Shown here piece by piece: positions 52,869 through 61,732 of a stretch of 64,000 nucleotides of DNA. Below the pieces are notes generated by a model. It was given only the letters and a program-made list of their open reading frames with translations, had not been told where the DNA came from and made no database searches. Each line of letters begins with the position of its first letter. The first letter of the stretch is position 1. The position numbers were made by a program, and so were the translations under genes. Origin of the DNA: Bacillus pumilus (lineage in GTDB: Bacteria > Bacillota > Bacilli > Bacillales > Bacillaceae); the NCBI RefSeq assembly GCF_900186955.1, contig NZ_LT906438.1, positions 3,348,001 to 3,412,000 on the forward strand, read 5' to 3'.

Positions 52869-54476
52869 ATGCTTCAGCACAACATCAACGAGGAAGAAAT
52901 CAAACAAACAGCCGAACAGATCAAAGAACTTCTTCCTGCAACAGATGAAAACAAACAACTCATCAAAAAAGCATTGATTACTTATAGACAGGACAGTGTA
53001 TATCGTCTCAAGCAAGAATCTGATACGGAATGGTCAGCTTATGTACATGATGTCGTGGCAGCAAGAGTCCACCTTCATGTGCTGTTTCCTGTGAGAAGCA
53101 GCTGCTCATGTCCGGCAGATGGACTTTGTAAACACATTCTCGCTGTCTTCTTTTCGCTATACGCTCAAGTGGAGAGTGTGACTGGATTTACAGAAAATTG
53201 GTCAGAAAAGGATGAATTACAGCGCAGCAAAGAATTGATTCGTCAGCACTTCCAAGTGAAGCGCCCAGACGAACAATCACTTCAAAGCTGGCTGAATTTT
53301 TTCCAAGAGGAATTTAACCTCTGGCTGAAACGGACACCAAAGCACCAGCAAACACCGCAGCATTTGTATTACGGCTATTTATCGATCCTAAAAAAACACG
53401 CACCTCATTCTCCTGAATTTAAGAGTTTGTATGCGATTCATACGTCAATCGATGTGTGGCTAAGGATTCATGAATTAATCGACCTTGGCCAGCTTGATGC
53501 CGAGAAGGACTTTTATTCCATGAATCCATATGTCGAACAGCTTATGAACACCATTTTCGATTCAGTGGATCACTTGAAGACATACGCCCTTTCCTTTTCC
53601 CTCGATCCGTTTCTTGAAAACACACCAACTGCCGTTCGGACACTTCTTCAAATAAACGGACCTTTCCAGCATGAACGAGTAGCGGTCTTTATGGAGATTT
53701 GGGGCACCATATTAAATAGAGGGAAATGGGTTAAAAAAGAAACAGAATTACTAAGGAACGCTCAGAAGCAAGAACAAACGGTTGAACGTACCATCGGATT
53801 GATGCACATGGATTATTTACTGAAAGAAGACGATAGCCTTTTTCAGCAATTAAAGCTGCTCAATGCAGATATGCTGCCAAATGTGCTCAATTGGCTGAAG
53901 GATCTGACAAACCGCAAGGACTGGAAGCGGCTCAAGCTCTGGTATCATGAGATCACCTATATTTTAGAGGAATATTGCCAGCTCGACCTTTCCTACAGAG
54001 AACTGCGAGGAGCCGTCAGTGATTTCTTCTTTTATTTAGACGCATACTTTAAGCAGACGAAGGATCATCATTTATATGAACGCTACCTCCAGATTTGCAT
54101 GCCCTATGCGTTTACTGAATATAGTCAGCTATTATATGCACAACAGCGTTATGCAGAATGGATTGAGATTCACAGCCTTGTTGGTTTCTCCATCAGTGAA
54201 CTGGAGAAGGATCTGATCAAACAAATTGCAAAAGAGGAGCCTGAAGCGCTCATTCCATCATATCACCGTGAAATCTCACAGCTTCTCGATCAAAAGAATC
54301 GAAGTGCTTACCGAGAATCTGTGAAAATGCTAAAAAAACTGCGCACGCTTTATCATAAAACGAAAAAAACTGCGATTTGGGAAAGATATGTAAAGCAGCT
54401 ACAGGATTCAACGAAACGGCTGCGTGCGTTCCAAGAGGAAATGAAGAAAGGAAAATTAATTGATGACACGCCATAA
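52869..54476 (+). CDS. ywqB: SWIM zinc-finger protein
   Basis: A 535-residue cytoplasmic protein with a SWIM zinc finger near the N-terminus: C79-x-C81-x5-C87-x-H89. The rest is helical and of unknown function. The ATG has TTAGGAG ten bases upstream; an earlier in-frame ATG precedes that site. Its end overlaps ywqA by 14 bases. SWIM proteins often pair with Snf2 helicases, as here, and may help in DNA binding or repair; the role is not established. A TATAAT (52823-52828) may be its -10. Confidence 0.85.
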   Translation: MLQHNINEEEIKQTAEQIKELLPATDENKQLIKKALITYRQDSVYRLKQESDTEWSAYVHDVVAARVHLHVLFPVRSSCSCPADGLCKHILAVFFSLYAQVESVTGFTENWSEKDELQRSKELIRQHFQVKRPDEQSLQSWLNFFQEEFNLWLKRTPKHQQTPQHLYYGYLSILKKHAPHSPEFKSLYAIHTSIDVWLRIHELIDLGQLDAEKDFYSMNPYVEQLMNTIFDSVDHLKTYALSFSLDPFLENTPTAVRTLLQINGPFQHERVAVFMEIWGTILNRGKWVKKETELLRNAQKQEQTVERTIGLMHMDYLLKEDDSLFQQLKLLNADMLPNVLNWLKDLTNRKDWKRLKLWYHEITYILEEYCQLDLSYRELRGAVSDFFFYLDAYFKQTKDHHLYERYLQICMPYAFTEYSQLLYAQQRYAEWIEIHSLVGFSISELEKDLIKQIAKEEPEALIPSYHREISQLLDQKNRSAYRESVKMLKKLRTLYHKTKKTAIWERYVKQLQDSTKRLRAFQEEMKKGKLIDDTP

Positions 54477-57240
54477 ACAAATTGTCATTCATGCAGAACA
54501 AACAGAAGATTTCTCTTTCACCATTTCAGCGCAAGCAGAGGACGGACACCCTGTTCCGCTTAATGAAATGAAGAGGCAGCTTTTCCAATGGCACGAATCG
54601 TCTTTTTACGGAACATTTTTAGAAGATGTGAGCTTTATTGGCACACCTGCCTTCCTGCTAAGCCCTTGGATGACCGTCGAACTGCTAGGAAAAAATTCGT
54701 TTAATACCTTTAGTCATGTGACACTAACCGATGAAACGGAACCACTGATGAAGACCGCCTCCACCATTTATGAATTCATTGAGGATGAAGATTTCATTCC
54801 CGATTACGAGGCATGGACAAAAGGTGTGCTTCGTTTTAAAGACAAAGAAGGACTATTAGATGGCTATACGGCTGAGTGGTTCTCCTTTGCCGTACAGGAT
54901 TATATTCAATTTGATAATGCCTTACAGCACAAATGGAACCGGATGACAGAACAATCGCCTGCGCTCTCATCCTTCCAAGGACATTTTTTAGATGAGCAGG
55001 ATTTCTTGGAAACGATTGGCTGGATTGATGACGACACACCTTTCACTGTCGGCTTGCGTTTAAATGAACCGGATTTCGACGGAGATGATTGGAAAATCGA
55101 ATTGTTTTTGCGTGATAAGAAAAACAGCGACCTTCACTTTTTTGAAGGCATCCGTTCATTGAAAAGGTCTTGGCATCCGTATCAAGATAAAATCTCAAGA
55201 GAGCTGGAACGATTCGGTCAAATTGTCCCTTGGCTCTCTTTCACATCTGGCACCACGCTCATGTCAGAAGACGAAGCATGGCTCTTCCTATCTGAAGCAA
55301 GTGAAACACTTGTGAATATGGGCATTGAGATCCTGCTCCCATCGTGGTGGCAAATTGTCAAAGAAAGCACCATGATGCTAAAAGCAAGGATTTCCTCTAC
55401 CCCGAGAGGCGAGTCGCATGTCGGAATGGATGCCTTGATGGACTTTAATTGGCGCTTCGCTACAAACGGCATCGAGCTGACAGAAGATGAGTTCAACGAG
55501 CTTGTCCAAAGTAAACGGCGCCTTGTCAATATTCGTGGACAATGGATCAAAATCGATCCAACCTTCATCCAGCAAATGAAAAAATGGATGGAGCGTGCCG
55601 AAAATGAAGGGCTGCACATGTCTGATATTTTGTCACGTGAACTGGCAGATCAAGAAGCATCCTCTGAATCGATTCCAGAGCTGCTAGACAGCTCAGCATT
55701 TGCACATATTCAATTTGAACTTTCGTCTCAATTAAGAGGGCTTGTTCATCAGTTAAATGATACGCATGAGCTGCCTTCCTACGAAATGAGTGAGTCCTTC
55801 AAAGGCACACTCAGGCCGTATCAGCAGCATGGTGTCAACTGGCTGTTATTCTTAAGATCTCATGGATTTGGGGCTTGTTTAGCAGACGATATGGGTCTTG
55901 GAAAAACGATTCAAATGATTGCGTATTTCACATATTTAAAGGAGCAGGAGCAAAATGCCGCTCCATCCCTTATCATTGCGCCGACCTCTGTTTTAGGAAA
56001 CTGGCAGCGAGAGCTTGAAACCTTCGCACCACATTTGAATGTTGCCTTGCATTACGGGCCATCGCGTCCTCAAGGGGAACACTTTACAAAGGCATACGAG
56101 TCAACAGATATTGTCCTGACGTCTTATGGACTCTCACATTCTGATCGTGATGAATTAACGTCATCAAAGTGGGATACGATTTGTTTAGACGAAGCCCAAA
56201 ACATTAAGAATGCCCATACGAAACAATCGAGAGCGATCAGACAGCTCAAAGGGCAGCATCACATTGCCCTTAGCGGGACACCTATGGAAAACCGTTTGAC
56301 AGAGCTTTGGTCCATTTTTGACTTCGTCAACAAAGGATATCTCGGCAGCCTGACGAGCTTTCATAAGAAATTCGTTCTGCCGATTGAAAAAGACCGTGAT
56401 GAAAAAAGAATTGAACAGCTGCAGCAGCTGATTAAGCCTTTCCTATTAAGACGAACAAAGCAAGATGAAGAGGTCGCCCTGAACCTGCCTGAGAAACTCG
56501 AAGAAAAAGAATTCATTCCGCTATCTGCTGAGCAGGCTTCTTTATATGAACAGCTCGTGAAAGATACATTCGAACACATGGCTTCGTTAACAGGAATGCA
56601 GCGGAAAGCCATTATTTTAAGTATGCTCGGCAGACTCAAACAGATTTGCGATCACCCGGCTCTCTATTTAAAAGAGAGTGGAACCGATGTGAAACTGCTG
56701 AAACGTTCATTAAAAATGGATAAACTCGCAGAGCTGTTAAAAGCAATACATGAGCAAGGAGAAAGCTGCCTCATTTTTACGCAGTATATTGGAATGGGGA
56801 ATATGATCAAGCAGTTGGCGGAAAAAATGTTTGGAGAACCAGTTCAATTTTTAAATGGCAGTCTGTCCAAACAGGAACGGGATAAAATGGTGGACCGCTT
56901 CCAGAAGAAAGAATTCAACATCTTAATTCTCTCTTTAAAAGCAGGAGGAACAGGACTTAACCTAACCGCCGCAAACCATGTCATTCACTACGACAGATGG
57001 TGGAATCCTGCTGTGGAAAACCAAGCGACCGACCGTGCTTATCGAATCGGACAAAAACGATTTGTTCACGTCCATAAGATGATTACAACGGGCACGATTG
57101 AAGAAAAAATCGATCAAATGCTCGAAACAAAGCAAACGTTAAATGATCAAATTATCCAAAGTGAAAGCTGGATTACAGAGCTATCGACAAACGAACTAGA
57201 GGATTTATTCACATTAAGTGCCGCCGCTCAATCATCTTAA
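54463..57240 (+). CDS. ywqA: Snf2-family DNA-dependent ATPase/helicase
   Basis: A 925-residue protein. Residues ~1-440 are a bacterial Snf2-specific N-terminal region. The helicase core follows: motif I DDMGLGKT (~475-482), motif Ia APTSVLGNW, motif II DEAQ (~575), motif III ALSGTPMENRL, motif IV FTQY, motif V ILSLKAGGTGLNLTAA and motif VI DRAYRIGQ. Such enzymes move along duplex DNA and remodel protein-DNA complexes; the cellular role of YwqA is unknown. Start: the ATG at 54463 has AAAGGA upstream; a TTG just before is weaker. Confidence 0.9.
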   Translation: MTRHKQIVIHAEQTEDFSFTISAQAEDGHPVPLNEMKRQLFQWHESSFYGTFLEDVSFIGTPAFLLSPWMTVELLGKNSFNTFSHVTLTDETEPLMKTASTIYEFIEDEDFIPDYEAWTKGVLRFKDKEGLLDGYTAEWFSFAVQDYIQFDNALQHKWNRMTEQSPALSSFQGHFLDEQDFLETIGWIDDDTPFTVGLRLNEPDFDGDDWKIELFLRDKKNSDLHFFEGIRSLKRSWHPYQDKISRELERFGQIVPWLSFTSGTTLMSEDEAWLFLSEASETLVNMGIEILLPSWWQIVKESTMMLKARISSTPRGESHVGMDALMDFNWRFATNGIELTEDEFNELVQSKRRLVNIRGQWIKIDPTFIQQMKKWMERAENEGLHMSDILSRELADQEASSESIPELLDSSAFAHIQFELSSQLRGLVHQLNDTHELPSYEMSESFKGTLRPYQQHGVNWLLFLRSHGFGACLADDMGLGKTIQMIAYFTYLKEQEQNAAPSLIIAPTSVLGNWQRELETFAPHLNVALHYGPSRPQGEHFTKAYESTDIVLTSYGLSHSDRDELTSSKWDTICLDEAQNIKNAHTKQSRAIRQLKGQHHIALSGTPMENRLTELWSIFDFVNKGYLGSLTSFHKKFVLPIEKDRDEKRIEQLQQLIKPFLLRRTKQDEEVALNLPEKLEEKEFIPLSAEQASLYEQLVKDTFEHMASLTGMQRKAIILSMLGRLKQICDHPALYLKESGTDVKLLKRSLKMDKLAELLKAIHEQGESCLIFTQYIGMGNMIKQLAEKMFGEPVQFLNGSLSKQERDKMVDRFQKKEFNILILSLKAGGTGLNLTAANHVIHYDRWWNPAVENQATDRAYRIGQKRFVHVHKMITTGTIEEKIDQMLETKQTLNDQIIQSESWITELSTNELEDLFTLSAAAQSS

Positions 57241-57247
57241 TCCAAGC

Positions 57248-57291
57248 AAAAAGAGGACTTTTCTCAAACATGATGAAAAGTCCTCTTTTTT
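57248..57291. terminator. bidirectional terminator between ywqA and ytvA
   Basis: AAAAAGAGGACTTTTC pairs with GAAAAGTCCTCTTTTT over 11 bases; A and T runs on both sides. Confidence 0.9.
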
Positions 57292-57310
57292 CATTTCATA
57301 TGAACATAGG

Positions 57311-58099
57311 TTAAATGTGCAGTTTTTTCAATGCAGATTTCACGTTCATATACGTATTCAATTCACGGAAGTCTTCTCTCATTTCTCCCATTTTCATCGC
57401 AAGGTTCGGTTTAATTCCTGTCACGATGAGTTCCGTACCTGTCATTAAAATCAAATCGTTCAGCTTAAAGATCGCATCTGCCACAAATGAATCAACTTCT
57501 AATAAACCAGACAGATCGACAATAAAATAATCGTCCTTGGATTGAGAGATATAGGTGGAGACTGTGGAGATAATCTTATCAAATCTTGGCGCTGTTAACG
57601 TACCAATGATCGGTAACACAGAAATACCATCTTTCACAGGAACAATGGGAACGGAAATGTTCAGCACTTCATCAATTGATTGCTCAAGAAGCTCCTGCTG
57701 TTCCTTCTCTTTCGTGACATCTTTTTGCAGACCAACGAAATAAAGACGTTTCCCTTCATTTTCGTCAATCCAAAGAGGAGCTACACTTAACTCATTCCAA
57801 AACATCTGTCCAGATTTTTTATAATTTTTCAGCTGAACAGTGACAGCCTCTTTGTTCTCAATAGCTGTTCTAATTTGTTGGAGAGCAATTTGCTCTGTTT
57901 CATTTCCTTGAAGGAAACGACAATTCTTCCCCAATACTTCGGGTTCTTGATAGCCTGTCATATCTAAAAAGCCCTTGTTCACATATATTAAAGGATTATC
58001 AGGTAAAGACGGGTCCGTCACCGTCAGGCCAACCTGAGTATAGTCTAAGGCTTCCTTGATTAAATGCAGATTTTCGGACTTATAAGATTCCAGCGCCAT
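57311..58099 (-). CDS. ytvA: LOV-STAS blue-light receptor
   Basis: A 262-residue photoreceptor that stimulates the general stress response through the stressosome in B. subtilis. The N-terminal LOV domain (~15-125) has the FMN-adduct Cys60 in GKNCRFLQG, and NKGFLDMTGY before it. A coiled-coil linker (~127-147) and a C-terminal STAS domain (~148-262) follow. The length matches YtvA (261). AAGGAG precedes the ATG by nine bases. In B. subtilis ytvA lies elsewhere; here it sits between ywqA and ywpJ, an apparent relocation. A strong sigma-A promoter with a palindromic spacer precedes it. Confidence 0.93.
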   Translation of the reverse strand: MALESYKSENLHLIKEALDYTQVGLTVTDPSLPDNPLIYVNKGFLDMTGYQEPEVLGKNCRFLQGNETEQIALQQIRTAIENKEAVTVQLKNYKKSGQMFWNELSVAPLWIDENEGKRLYFVGLQKDVTKEKEQQELLEQSIDEVLNISVPIVPVKDGISVLPIIGTLTAPRFDKIISTVSTYISQSKDDYFIVDLSGLLEVDSFVADAIFKLNDLILMTGTELIVTGIKPNLAMKMGEMREDFRELNTYMNVKSALKKLHI

Positions 58100-58148
58100 T
58101 CGTTTACTCTCCTTAATTTCCTTACAAGCGGGTTATGTTCATAATTAA

Positions 58149-58177
58149 ATTATATGATGTTCCACATCATGTGTAAA
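58149..58177 (-). promoter_or_regulatory. ytvA promoter with operator-like palindrome in the spacer
   Basis: Minus strand TTTACA, 17 bases, TATAAT. The spacer is filled by ATGATGT-GGA-ACATCAT (58154-58170), a perfect inverted repeat with seven-base arms, placed where a repressor would exclude RNA polymerase. Confidence 0.65.
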
Positions 58178-58252
58178 TAGAAGTAGTTCTGAATTACTCT
58201 TTTGTAGAATGCGCTTTATCCTATGTGATTTATACAACGACATCCGATGCAT

Positions 58253-59122
58253 CTATTTCAACAGGTGTCGAATCATATACGCCACACCATGTTCATCATT
58301 TGTTAACGTGACATGATCAGCGATTTCTTTCATATCCTGTCTCGCATTGCCCATCGCAACCCCAACACCAGCTGCTCGAAGCATCGATTCGTCATTTAAA
58401 CTGTCTCCTACAGCCGCTGTCTGGCTTAAAGGAACACCAAGTCGTTCTGCCAGCCTTGTTAATGCCTGGCCTTTAGATGCATCCTTTGAACCAATTTCAA
58501 AGTTATGATCGGCTGAACTGACCATTGTGACATCTGAATCATCACCAAACATATCCCATCCTGCCTTCAATCTTTCTTCAAAGAAAGAGAAACCTAAGAT
58601 GTTGTAGAATGAAAGCTTTCGATCCTCACGAAACAACTCTTTATATGTATCAATATAAGAAAAACCCGACTGACTGTATTGCACTTCTGCCGCTTGTTTT
58701 AAAACACTCAGGTCCGCTTCTGGATTTGCACTTTTTAAGCGATCCATTTCAATCGCAAGAAGCTCTCTACCACGATTCGGTGTGAAAATGGCTTCGTTTG
58801 TAAAAACTTCATAATAATAATCACGTTCTTCAAGCCACGACAATATGCGTTTGGCCTTTTCTTCTTGTAAAGCAGCTGAATGATATACTTGTCCAGCCGG
58901 ATCATGAATCACAGCTCCATTGGCACTAATCACCCATGTATTCATCCCAAGCTCATCAAAAATAGACCTCACATCAAAATACGCTCTTCCTGTAGAAACG
59001 ATAACTTCCAATCCATTCGCCGCTGCTTCCTTTAATGCCTGCTCATTTTCCTGACTCACTTTGTGTTCACTATTCAATAACGTTCCGTCTAAATCCGTTG
59101 CAATCAATTGAATGTTTGTCAT
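58253..59122 (-). CDS. ywpJ: HAD-superfamily (Cof-type) phosphatase
   Basis: A 289-residue Cof-type phosphatase, close in design to ywtE in this window. Motif I DLDGTLLNSEHKV (~8-20), motif II VSTGRAYFDVRS (~42-53), motif IV AVGDSLNDESMLRAAGVGVAMGNA (~235-258). Substrate is probably a sugar phosphate or flavin phosphate. AAAAGGAG lies eight bases before the ATG; the open frame continues 26 codons upstream without support. A putative RNA with terminator lies directly upstream. Confidence 0.85.
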   Translation of the reverse strand: MTNIQLIATDLDGTLLNSEHKVSQENEQALKEAAANGLEVIVSTGRAYFDVRSIFDELGMNTWVISANGAVIHDPAGQVYHSAALQEEKAKRILSWLEERDYYYEVFTNEAIFTPNRGRELLAIEMDRLKSANPEADLSVLKQAAEVQYSQSGFSYIDTYKELFREDRKLSFYNILGFSFFEERLKAGWDMFGDDSDVTMVSSADHNFEIGSKDASKGQALTRLAERLGVPLSQTAAVGDSLNDESMLRAAGVGVAMGNARQDMKEIADHVTLTNDEHGVAYMIRHLLK

Positions 59123-59202
59123 CGTTCTCTCCTTTTTGTCTCCATTTTGGCTATCATACCGCTGATAAAATCCATCATCAAGAGGTGATCGGTTTATCAT
59201 TG

Positions 59203-59421
59203 AATAAAAGGGTACCCGGCCACGCTACATGACCGGATACACACAAGGGGATTTAAGGGGACACATGACCTATACAAAGAAGCGATGGTTCTATTACGCA
59301 GTGTTCTTATGCTCAAGGCAGCGTCTATCAGCTTTAGCTAGAGGGGGCTGTCAGATGCTAGACGTTACCTTTTGATTCAGACCGTACCTCCTTTCCTTTC
59401 AACTGCCCTTAGTCTACCGAG
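59203..59421 (-). ncRNA. putative small RNA or attenuated leader of ywpJ
   Basis: The region on the minus strand has a promoter (59428-59455), no plausible long reading frame, and a 12-base-pair hairpin with three-base loop (59213-59239) followed by CCCTTTTATT. Internal pairings AAGGGCAG/CTGCCTT and CGTCTA/TAGACG stack next to each other; they enclose AGCCCCCTCT. Two further C-rich stretches (GTCCCCTT, ATCCCCTTG) precede the terminator. An AAAGGAGGT near the 5' end has no ATG/GTG/TTG at the right distance. It could be a trans-acting RNA with C-rich seeds or a leader that controls ywpJ, whose start is 80 bases downstream. Confidence 0.5.
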
Positions 59422-59427
59422 AAAGGT

Positions 59428-59455
59428 TGTATATGACAAAACATGAAAATGACAA
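59428..59455 (-). promoter_or_regulatory. promoter of the putative RNA upstream of ywpJ
   Basis: Minus strand TTGTCA, 16 bases, TATACA; 5 of 6 matches in each hexamer. Confidence 0.55.
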
Positions 59456-59484
59456 AATTCCCCCTCAAATTCTCTATTTCCTCT

Positions 59485-59841
59485 TTAATTTCTGCTTTTT
59501 ACCGCTTGAGTATAAAACATCATCTTGTTTTGTTTGATGAAAAACTTATTTTTCATAAATTGATAAAAAACATCTGAATGAATCCAATTACTAGAAGGCA
59601 TGTGAATATAATCAGATCCGTCCCACGCAAACCAATAAAAACAAAGCTGCCCGTCATGAATCGACAATTGAAATTCAAAGTAGTCCATTTGATCCTCGGT
59701 GACGTATTGAAACGTGAGTGACTCGCCTTCTTCCATGTACACATCACAAAATGAAAGAATGTCTCCCCACGAATAAACGCGCATTGTGCTCTTTGCCTTC
59801 TCCTCGCCAATATGTATGTTTCGCAATTGATAAGACTCCAT
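59485..59841 (-). CDS. ywpG: YwpG-like hypothetical protein
   Basis: A 118-residue soluble protein, rich in aromatic residues (WFAWDGSDYIHMPSSNW near 68-84), with no known catalytic motif. The name rests on position (between ywpJ and ywpF) and length (127 in B. subtilis) more than on sequence. AAAGGAG lies eight bases before the chosen ATG; upstream in-frame starts are weaker. glcR and ssbB, found next to ywpG in B. subtilis, are absent here. Divergent from ywpF. Confidence 0.6.
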   Translation of the reverse strand: MESYQLRNIHIGEEKAKSTMRVYSWGDILSFCDVYMEEGESLTFQYVTEDQMDYFEFQLSIHDGQLCFYWFAWDGSDYIHMPSSNWIHSDVFYQFMKNKFFIKQNKMMFYTQAVKSRN

Positions 59842-59958
59842 AAAACATCTCCTTTCACTCATATGCAGCTCGCTTTAAGCAGGCAGCGGTTTCATTTATA
59901 CAGATGTTGTATGCTATAATGTTACTTACGAATAATGAACGCTTGTGAGGTGCAAAAA

Positions 59959-60369
59959 ATGAAAACCTTTAGGCTGATTGATTTAAAAATCGAACTTGAT
60001 CCAAAGCAAGATAAAATGTCCAGCATTCCCCTTCGTGACGGTTTAATCATTAATAAAGAAGATGGTGAAAATCACTGGATGATCGAGGCACTCATTCCAA
60101 AGAAACATAGACAGGTGTTTGAGGTGCTCTTTCAGCAGCACACTGAAGTGAAGATTCTAGTAACGATCACAAAAGAAAACAACCGCCCTGTTCATCTATC
60201 TGTCCAAGTCAAAAACATTGTTGCTTTAGAAGAAAACATTTCTGTGCTGCTCGATGGTAAGATGATTACAAATCGTTACAGAACAGAAACCGAAGAAGTA
60301 CTTAAAGACCTCGTCAAAGAGGGGCTTTCCGGAGAAAAACTGCTGGATGCATTTAAACAAAACACATAA
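59959..60369 (+). CDS. ywpF: YwpF-like protein
   Basis: A 136-residue cytoplasmic protein of the YwpF-like family, the same length as B. subtilis YwpF; starts MKTFRLIDLKIEL. Function unknown. GAGGTG lies six bases before the ATG; an earlier ATG in frame precedes that site. Followed by a terminator and a copy of the dispersed element. Confidence 0.8.
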   Translation: MKTFRLIDLKIELDPKQDKMSSIPLRDGLIINKEDGENHWMIEALIPKKHRQVFEVLFQQHTEVKILVTITKENNRPVHLSVQVKNIVALEENISVLLDGKMITNRYRTETEEVLKDLVKEGLSGEKLLDAFKQNT

Positions 60370-60371
60370 AA

Positions 60372-60391
60372 AGAGCGGGATTAGCCGCTCT
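60372..60391 (+). terminator. hairpin behind ywpF (first copy)
   Basis: AGAGCGG pairs with CCGCTCT over GATTAG. No T-run follows; the second copy at 60535 has one. Confidence 0.7.
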
Positions 60392-60397
60392 TAGATA

Positions 60398-60558
60398 GTT
60401 GACAAAGGGCTAAAATGAATCTTATTTTAGCCCTTTGTCTTCCTTTCAGCGTGATAGAAAACCTTTGCAGTCTAGAAAGGGCGAGCACCGAAGCACAGAC
60501 CTGACAACGAATGCGAGGGTTTGCCTACACGCTGAGAGCGGGGTTAGCCGCTCTTTTT
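60398..60558 (+). repeat. dispersed structured element, copy D (shortened), with trailing terminator copy
   Basis: The core is 60398-60535, 138 bases: 32 bases shorter than copies A and B. The missing piece equals one unit of the internal direct repeat (GAGCACCGGAGCG plus 19 bases). The first hairpin is perfect (GACAAAGGGCTAAAAT / ATTTTAGCCCTTTGTC) and the closing stem is mostly kept. A second copy of the ywpF hairpin with TTTTT (60535-60558) follows and touches the mscL stop codon. Confidence 0.85.
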
Positions 60559-60954
60559 CTATTGCACATCTTTCGATTGGCTTTGATGTTTCAAGAGATC
60601 TCTAATTTCAGTTAGTAAAACTTCCGTTTGATCCGGCGTTTCTACAACCTCTTCTTCCTCTACCTTTTTCCGTTTTAATTTATTCAAATAACGAATAAAG
60701 ATAAAAATGGAAAACGAGATAATCAAGAAATCAATCACTGTTTGTATGAAGCTTCCATATAAAATTTGCGCAGATCCGATCTTAATAGATAGACCGCTAA
60801 AATCATGTCCGCCAATAATAATACCGACGAGCGGCATGATCAAATCATTCACAAGAGAAGTGACAATTTTGCCAAATGCTCCCCCAATGATGACACCTAC
60901 AGCCAAGTCAATGACATTTCCCTTGACTGCAAATTCTCTAAATTCTTTCAGCAT
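60559..60954 (-). CDS. mscL: large-conductance mechanosensitive channel
   Basis: Emergency pressure-release channel of the cell membrane. The 131-residue protein has N-terminal [27 protein letters not shown] (start, ~4-30, quoted in part), two membrane segments (~15-40 and ~68-90) and a charged C-terminal helix. Convergent with ywpF. Single gene; the plus-strand hairpin copy at 60535 can also serve it as terminator. Confidence 0.95.
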   Translation of the reverse strand: MLKEFREFAVKGNVIDLAVGVIIGGAFGKIVTSLVNDLIMPLVGIIIGGHDFSGLSIKIGSAQILYGSFIQTVIDFLIISFSIFIFIRYLNKLKRKKVEEEEVVETPDQTEVLLTEIRDLLKHQSQSKDVQ

Positions 60955-61043
60955 CTTTTATCACCTTCATCTTTTTTGTCTAATATGACGTTTTTTTGTC
61001 AAAAATGCAAGTCCTGATCCGTTCAGACTAGTTGTTTCCATAT

Positions 61044-61071
61044 AAAAAGCGATTCATCCTTGATGAACCGC
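61044..61071 (-). terminator. terminator of fabZ
   Basis: Minus strand GCGGTTCATC pairs with GATGAATCGC (one G-T pair) over a three-base loop, then TTTTT. Confidence 0.8.
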
Positions 61072-61079
61072 CAGGCAAA

Positions 61080-61514
61080 TCATGATACTTTAGGACCGAT
61101 AGAAAATGTAAGTTCTGCTTCACATGCCACTTCGCCATCTACTGTGGCTACTGCTTTTCCTTTTGCAACTGGACCCTTGAGGCGCGTCACTTCTACCTCT
61201 AAACGAAGCTGATCGCCAGGCTTCACCTGTCTTTTGAAACGGCAGCCATCAATTCCTGCAAATAAACCAATTTTCCCTTTGTTTTCTTCTTTGCCTAACA
61301 TAATGACTCCAAACACCTGCGCAAGTGCTTCTACAATTAGCACACCCGGCATGACTGGGTATCCTGGGAAATGACCATTAAAAAATTCTTCGTTCACTGT
61401 GACATTTTTAATCCCAACCGCTCTTTTCTCTCCCTCAACCTCTAAAATACGGTCGACCAATAAGAATGGATAACGGTGTGGAATAATGTCTTGAATTTGC
61501 TGAGCATCAAGCAT
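61080..61514 (-). CDS. fabZ: (3R)-hydroxyacyl-ACP dehydratase
   Basis: Dehydrates beta-hydroxyacyl-ACP in fatty acid synthesis. The 144-residue hotdog-fold enzyme has [14 protein letters not shown] (~9-22), the active-site [21 protein letters not shown] (~46-66) with catalytic His and Glu. AAAGGAG lies ten bases before the chosen ATG, which gives the usual MLDAQQI start; the frame stays open for 13 codons upstream. Same place as in B. subtilis (ywpB). Confidence 0.95.
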   Translation of the reverse strand: MLDAQQIQDIIPHRYPFLLVDRILEVEGEKRAVGIKNVTVNEEFFNGHFPGYPVMPGVLIVEALAQVFGVIMLGKEENKGKIGLFAGIDGCRFKRQVKPGDQLRLEVEVTRLKGPVAKGKAVATVDGEVACEAELTFSIGPKVS

Positions 61515-61732
61515 ATCTTGATCTCTCCTTTTTTCTATATCGATGATCTTCATTTGATTCCTATAGAAGTATATTATGAATGCTCGTATTTTTCAACGTC
61601 CGCTCCACATATATGGTAAAAAATAGAATCTACTATTACCTATTGTCATCAAATATAATCCACACTACACTCATTGTTTTTTCACAAATATGGTAATATA
61701 TATTACATCATTGATTGAATAAGAGGGTAAAA

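Noticed and set aside
59203..59421. T-box, tmRNA or a known riboswitch
   Set aside because: I do not see the T-box AGGGTGG motif, the tRNA-like ends of tmRNA, or the conserved core of a riboswitch class known to me.
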